Source: Bacteroidota bacterium (lineage in GTDB: Bacteria > Bacteroidota > Ignavibacteria > SZUA-365). Taken from it: a stretch of DNA of 36,591 nucleotides. Position numbers and translations under genes: made by a program. Within the stretch, counting starts at the first letter, position 1. The number at the start of each line of letters is the position of its first letter. Of the stretch, positions 33,268 through 36,591 are shown piece after piece. The stretch lies in assembly GCA_023432805.1 (NCBI GenBank), contig JAEYUG010000123.1, positions 1 through 36,591 on the forward strand, written 5' to 3'. A model generated the notes under the pieces. It worked only from the letters and a program-made list of their open reading frames with translations, did no database searches and had not been told where the DNA came from.

Positions 33268-33723
33268 TTACACCTGCAACCGCTTCGTCGGGCGACCCCG
33301 CTTCCCGTTCTTCAGACGCGCCTTCATCGCCTCCTCTGAGAGAATCGGATCATCCGGATCCAGAACCCTGTTCATCGTGATCGTTGCCGCCATGGCGTGC
33401 GTCGAGGGAAGCAGCGACGCATCGACAGGCAACCCCCGGCTGACGACATGCATCACAACCTCGGGATACAGCGCTGCGATGAGCAGCAGCACCGACGCAG
33501 TCCGGTCAGGATTTCGACGACCCTGCTCCCAGTTCCGGAGCGTGCCGAGACTGATGCCCATGACGCTGGCGAACTCCGCCTGCGTCAGCCGCATCCCCCG
33601 CCTGATCGCTGCAACATCCATCCGCGTCACCTGCGTGCTGCGCGCAGCCTTCCTCTCGCCGCGATGCACCGCGCCCATTTCCTGAATGGCGCCTACAAGT
33701 TCGTCAATAGTCGTTTTCGTCAT
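33268..33723 (-). CDS. HigA-like XRE antitoxin
   Basis: This 151-residue protein starts at 33723, overlapping the toxin stop as ATGA. Residues about 36-90 form a helix-turn-helix (MDVAAIRRGMRLTQAEFASVMGISLGTLRNWEQGRRNPDRTASVLLLI). The N-terminal part (TIDELVGAIQEMGAVHRGER) is likely the toxin-binding region. The C-terminal tail is basic (KARLKNGKRGRPTKRL). As in higBA systems, the antitoxin is the second gene. It probably represses the operon from sites upstream of the toxin gene. Confidence 0.85.
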   Translation of the reverse strand: MTKTTIDELVGAIQEMGAVHRGERKAARSTQVTRMDVAAIRRGMRLTQAEFASVMGISLGTLRNWEQGRRNPDRTASVLLLIAALYPEVVMHVVSRGLPVDASLLPSTHAMAATITMNRVLDPDDPILSEEAMKARLKNGKRGRPTKRLQV

Positions 33724-34043
33724 GACAACTCCTTCTTGAATGTCCGTGCGAGAAGCATGAGTGCCCGATTGGAAAAATTGGTGGTTTGCGTCTTCGAATA
33801 CACAGTCAGGAGGTAAAGAATATCACGATGGTCGATGTAGTAGTAGATCACCCGCAGACCTGATCGTTTTCCACGATTTCCTTGAGGGGACCTGTATCGA
33901 AGCTTGCGTAGACCTTGGGTGCCCGGAATGAGTGTTCCAAGGTGCGGATTCTCGAAGAGGGCGCTCTGCAATATCCGTGAGTCATCAACGGTAAGAAGGG
34001 CTTCACTCTGGCGGACAAAAAGATCAGATTCAATGAAGAGCAT
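33720..34043 (-). CDS. HigB/RelE-like mRNA interferase toxin
   Basis: This 107-residue protein starts at ATG 34043 (MLFIESDLFVRQ); a TTG at 34055 is an alternative. The sequence fits the RelE/HigB fold: SEALLTVDDSRILQSALFENPHLG, then LRKLRYRSPQGNRGKRSGLRVIYYYIDHRDILYLLTVYSKTQTTN. The Lys/Arg-rich strand (KLRYRS...GKRSGLRVIYYY) is the typical ribosome-dependent ribonuclease core. It is followed by the HigA-like antitoxin in the toxin-first order characteristic of higBA. Its GC content is lower than that of the neighbouring secreted-protein genes. Confidence 0.87.
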   Translation of the reverse strand: MLFIESDLFVRQSEALLTVDDSRILQSALFENPHLGTLIPGTQGLRKLRYRSPQGNRGKRSGLRVIYYYIDHRDILYLLTVYSKTQTTNFSNRALMLLARTFKKELS

Positions 34044-34060
34044 AAAATACGTCAATGAAG
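34030..34060. promoter_or_regulatory. Direct repeat at the higBA-like start
   Basis: TCAATGAAG occurs at 34030-34038 and 34052-34060, a 22-bp period, one copy just inside the toxin coding start and one just upstream. It could be an operator half-site pair for the HigA-like protein. The rest of the gap (34061-34246), between this operon and the divergent envelope-protein gene, shows no GGACG-class hairpin. Confidence 0.3.
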
Positions 34061-34246
34061 TAGTCGAGGCAAGACCAGGGGACGCTTGGATTCACGGTGC
34101 AACCTCCAGCAACATCGCAGGTATGGTTTAGCCTGCCTATCACGATCGACGCTGAAAACCGTACGATGCGATTTCAGCACCACCACCACGTGACCCCTAA
34201 TACAATGTCACAGCACCCGCACAGCGACCCACCTGGGAATCTCCAC

Positions 34247-35845
34247 ATGAAAATCACCCTGCTCTGCGCACTCATCTCTCTCACTTGGCTCGCCGGCGCG
34301 GAAGCGCAGATATGGCGCTCGCCGGTCGAGTATCAGCACAACCCCCATGTCGGGTATGACGCGTATCAGGACGGTGACGCCATCAGCATCCGCTTCAAGT
34401 ACAGGGATCACTGGAACATCACCCGACTCTATACACAGACATTTTCCATCTCCACACTGCGGCGTGACATCCCCAAGTATGGCATACCAAGGAGCGTCTT
34501 CCGACCCATCTATCCGCACGAAACTGCTGAGCGAGATCGTGTACTGAAAAGCGGTCTCTTCAAGCTCGAAAACAACAGCATCGGCATCGACTATCGGGCC
34601 GTCATCGTCACCTTCGCGCAGACCTATTGCAGACCCATCGCCGAGCACATCGTCCAGACCTTGAAGAGCGTCGGTCGTGACAACCGCGCCGATCGTATCG
34701 CAATGGCAATGGCCTTCGTGCAGGACATCCCCTACGGCCAGCCGAACTTCGACGACGAGAACTGGTACTTCTGCGGACTCATCCCCCCGCCACTGCTCAT
34801 CCTGACCGGCTTCGGAGACTGCGACTCGAAATCCGTTCTCTTCTGCGGTATCATGTCGTACCTCATCGACTGCGATGACCTTGTTCTGCTCTCACCACCC
34901 AATCATGTGTTAACAGGCATTCGAGGGGTATCCGACGGTACGACAACATATGTGCGCCATGGGTCGACGCAGTACATCCTCTGTGAAACCGCGGGACCTC
35001 GACGCACCGCATTTGGCGAATTGGGCCTGTATTTCAGTGAGGGTTACAAAGTCATCCCCCTCAACCTCACACGGGCCGAAATGGGACCCATGATCCCCCT
35101 CTCGCCACCGCCCATCGCCGCCGCGCCGCCTCCGCGGCAGGAGCACTCCGAACGCTGGTACGTCAATTCCTGGCGCGGCACCACGACGGGTGGATCATCC
35201 ACCGGCTCATACACCTCCGGTTCGACAACCACGTCCTCTTCCTCCAGTGGCTGGTCGTCACAGTCCGGCTCGCCCACAGGCACCCGCCTCTCGTCCATCT
35301 CCCCCAGCGACATCAACGAATACGTCGTCATGTGGGTCGGCGCCGGAAGCGGCTGGTGGCTCGGCCCCATCGACACGGAGACCCTCGAACTCCGGAGGGA
35401 TGCTCAGCACTGGGTCGCCTCCGGCTCCCTCGGCTTCCGCCTCGCCGAAAGCTTCGAAGGCCAGCGCAGCTCGCTGCTGCTCTTCACCGCGACCTGGGGT
35501 CGCCGTCACCTCGCCATCCAGATACCTTCTTACATCGGCGTGCCTGCCAGCGTCGGGTCCCTCGAATACAAAGACGAATTCACCGAGTACGAGGCGGGAC
35601 TCTCCCTCGGGGAATTCCTCATCCTCCAGGCCGGCCGCGGCAGCCTGCACCGCACCCTCGTCGCCCGCGACGGCCGCGACGTCGCCGGCGAAGACTGGCA
35701 CTACAGCACCGCCTCAGCCGGCATCGCCATCCGCATCGGCGTCGTCGACCTCCACACCACCGCGAAGGCCCTCTACTACGACGCCATCCCCCGCCCCGAA
35801 CTCCGCGTCCAGACCCAGCTCGCCCTCCGCCTCGAACTCTTCTGA
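34247..35845 (+). CDS. Transglutaminase-like envelope protein with a predicted C-terminal beta-barrel
   Basis: This 532-residue protein starts at ATG 34247, giving a clear signal peptide (MKITLLCALISLTWLAGAEAQ). Residues about 130-250 resemble a transglutaminase-like core: ADRIAMAMAFVQDIPYGQPN, then FGDCDSKSVLFCGIMSYLI with a candidate nucleophile C192, and PPNHVLTGI with H220. A Pro-rich piece (PPPIAAAPPP) and a Gly/Ser/Thr-rich linker (about 310-345) connect to a C-terminal part rich in alternating polar/aromatic strands that ends in LRLELF; a terminal Phe is typical of outer-membrane barrels. The arrangement suggests a periplasmic or surface thiol hydrolase/transferase domain tied to the outer membrane. 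I do not recognise the full architecture. Upstream ribosome-binding signal is weak. Confidence 0.65.
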   Translation: MKITLLCALISLTWLAGAEAQIWRSPVEYQHNPHVGYDAYQDGDAISIRFKYRDHWNITRLYTQTFSISTLRRDIPKYGIPRSVFRPIYPHETAERDRVLKSGLFKLENNSIGIDYRAVIVTFAQTYCRPIAEHIVQTLKSVGRDNRADRIAMAMAFVQDIPYGQPNFDDENWYFCGLIPPPLLILTGFGDCDSKSVLFCGIMSYLIDCDDLVLLSPPNHVLTGIRGVSDGTTTYVRHGSTQYILCETAGPRRTAFGELGLYFSEGYKVIPLNLTRAEMGPMIPLSPPPIAAAPPPRQEHSERWYVNSWRGTTTGGSSTGSYTSGSTTTSSSSSGWSSQSGSPTGTRLSSISPSDINEYVVMWVGAGSGWWLGPIDTETLELRRDAQHWVASGSLGFRLAESFEGQRSSLLLFTATWGRRHLAIQIPSYIGVPASVGSLEYKDEFTEYEAGLSLGEFLILQAGRGSLHRTLVARDGRDVAGEDWHYSTASAGIAIRIGVVDLHTTAKALYYDAIPRPELRVQTQLALRLELF

Positions 35846-35876
35846 CATGCGGCTACGCTCGACATCGGCAATGCAT

Positions 35877-35899
35877 GAGGGGGGAAACGCCCCCACCTC
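35877..35899 (+). terminator. GC-rich hairpin after the transglutaminase-like gene
   Basis: A GGGGG/CCCCC stem (35880-35884 with 35890-35894, loop AAACG) with outer GAG/CTC pairs lies 32 bases after the stop. There is no T-run. The stretch 35900-36028 is rich in C and G runs and holds nothing else I can name. Confidence 0.35.
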
Positions 35900-36028
35900 G
35901 CCGGTCCGATACCCCCCGATCCTCACCCCCCCGCCCCGCCCATCGGAAGCTCCCCGCGCCGCCAATGGGGGGCGCAGTGGTACGCCGTCTGCCTTCACTT
36001 CACGCATCACCCGTCAAAGGACCGGAAC

Positions 36029-36087
36029 GCGGACGCCCTCGTCCGCAACCCACTGAGCTTCCATCATGACGGACGAAGACGTCCGTC
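36029..36087. repeat. Compound repeat element with a degenerate central motif
   Basis: GCGGACG-CCCT-CGTCCGC (36029-36046), a diverged central motif CCCACTGAGCTTCCATCA (36049-36066), and GACGGACG-AAGA-CGTCCGTC (36068-36087). Part of the 511-bp gap before the transposase. Confidence 0.8.
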
Positions 36088-36097
36088 CACCAGTATG

Positions 36098-36194
36098 AGG
36101 TGGCGACACGCCACTTTCACATATCATAACACGTCGAGTACATGCAATCTTATATTGCATCCCTATATGCGAAAGGTTGCGCGACACGCAACCT
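36098..36194. repeat. Two GCG-class hairpins and a small AT-rich palindrome
   Basis: AGGTGGCG-ACA-CGCCACTT (36098-36116, one G:T pair), ATGCAAT-n5-ATTGCAT (36142-36160) and AGGTTGCG-n5-CGCAACCT (36174-36194). The two GCG hairpins share the inner GCG/CGC and a GACA-like loop but have different, compensated outer pairs. Confidence 0.7.
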
Positions 36195-36217
36195 CCTCAA
36201 TCCAATACCGATGACAG

Positions 36218-36591
36218 TAGTGTCCGGACGTTTGCGTGAAGCATCCTTGTAACATATTGTCGTTCATAGAGATGCACGACTTCGAGGGCGTACACGACTT
36301 GAAGTTTTCACCGTGTGGTTTGTATCCTTCTTCATCAAGGAAGGAGGACCGAACGGATGTACGAAGGCCAGACAGTGTTCGCGCAACTCATGGAGTTCCT
36401 GCCACGCAGGACGTTCCAATCGTGCATTACGCGATACAACGGTCATCATAAAATGAAGTCGTTTACGTGTCGCGAACAGTACCTGGCGATGGCCTTCGCG
36501 CAGCTGACATGGAGGGAGAGTTTGCGTGACATCGAGACGTGTCTTCGTGCACAGCGAGGCAAACTGTATCACATGGGCTTCAAGAGTGCGG
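36218..36591 (+). mobile_element. 5' part of an IS4-family insertion sequence
   Basis: The element carries the start of a DUF4372/IS4-type transposase and runs off the window. The left end is a guess: TAGTGTCCGGACG (36218-36230) lies where a terminal inverted repeat would be expected, about 140 bp before the transposase. The right end and target duplication are outside the window. The repeat-rich strip just before it (36029-36194) may be its insertion site. Confidence 0.65.
36357..36591 (+). CDS. IS4-family transposase, N-terminal part (DUF4372)
   Basis: Only the first 78 codons are in the window. The start ATG 36357 is preceded by AAGGAGG (36341-36347), a strong ribosome-binding site. The sequence (FAQLMEFLPRRTFQSCITRY, then MKSFTCREQYLAMAFAQLTW and RESLRDIETCLRAQRGKLYHMG in pieces) matches the DUF4372 N-terminal domain of IS4-family transposases, which binds the element ends. 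The catalytic DDE residues lie beyond the window, so whether it is intact cannot be judged. Codon use is less GC-rich than the chromosomal genes, as expected for a mobile gene. Confidence 0.9.
   Translation, partial: MYEGQTVFAQLMEFLPRRTFQSCITRYNGHHKMKSFTCREQYLAMAFAQLTWRESLRDIETCLRAQRGKLYHMGFKSA

Noticed and set aside
36236..36356. Small gene just before the transposase
   Set aside because: The open frame continues in another phase across the transposase start and has no ribosome-binding site or recognisable sequence.

Overview
The window looks like a chromosomal segment of a GC-rich member of the Bacteroidota/Chlorobiota (FCB) group. The clues are several large secreted proteins ending in type IX secretion (T9SS)-like C-terminal sorting domains (pattern VDxLGR...GxY.II/VL), a TonB-dependent receptor paired with a DUF4249-type lipoprotein, and a DUF4159/DUF4175 pair. 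A Kapabacteria-like lineage would fit the base composition, but that is inference. No rRNA, tRNA or CRISPR array was seen.

Layout. 29-6126 (minus): a giant LamG/Ig-like surface protein, translationally coupled by an ATGA overlap to an OmpA-type envelope protein. 6512-8393 (plus): a DUF3788 protein and a PKD/PQQ-propeller lipoprotein. 8394-11415: an accessory block with an AAA ATPase (DUF4143 type) preceded by a perfect 18-bp palindrome, then a hipBA-like toxin-antitoxin operon with its own inverted-repeat operator and a nested palindrome at its 3' end. 11416-18906 (minus): DUF4249 lipoprotein, TonB-dependent receptor, DUF4175-like coiled-coil membrane protein and DUF4159 protein. 19106-31539 (plus): six consecutive T9SS-type secreted proteins (two LamG/Ig paralogues, one short CTD protein, one VWA protein, two tandem BNR/Ycf48-like propellers). 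31613-34043: a YhhW-type pirin and two convergent toxin-antitoxin modules (mazEF-like, higBA-like). 34247-35845: a transglutaminase-like envelope protein. 36357-end: the 5' part of an IS4-family (DUF4372) transposase.

The most unusual content is not a gene. Thirteen of the 18 gaps between genes carry members of a small hairpin family with a constant inner stem GGACG/CGTCC around a 4-nt loop and a variable but compensated outer stem. They occur singly, as direct tandem arrays (5 x 29 bp, 3 x 27 bp), or as compound elements of two or three hairpins around a conserved single-stranded motif CCCRCTGAACATYCGTCA. Many start within a few bases of a stop codon. None lies in the DUF4143/hipBA block, which has unrelated palindromes. 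A second hairpin class built on GCG/CGC accompanies them at three sites.

How the genes may work together: the 19-31 kb cluster reads as a set of surface-exposed or secreted adhesin-like proteins that share interchangeable N- and C-terminal modules and are separated by the repeat elements, which suggests duplication and shuffling of a cell-surface repertoire. The 31.6-34.0 kb and 8.4-11.4 kb stretches are accessory stress or maintenance modules. Starts were chosen from visible ribosome-binding sites, signal peptides or overlaps; every function is a sequence-based call that I could not test with a search.
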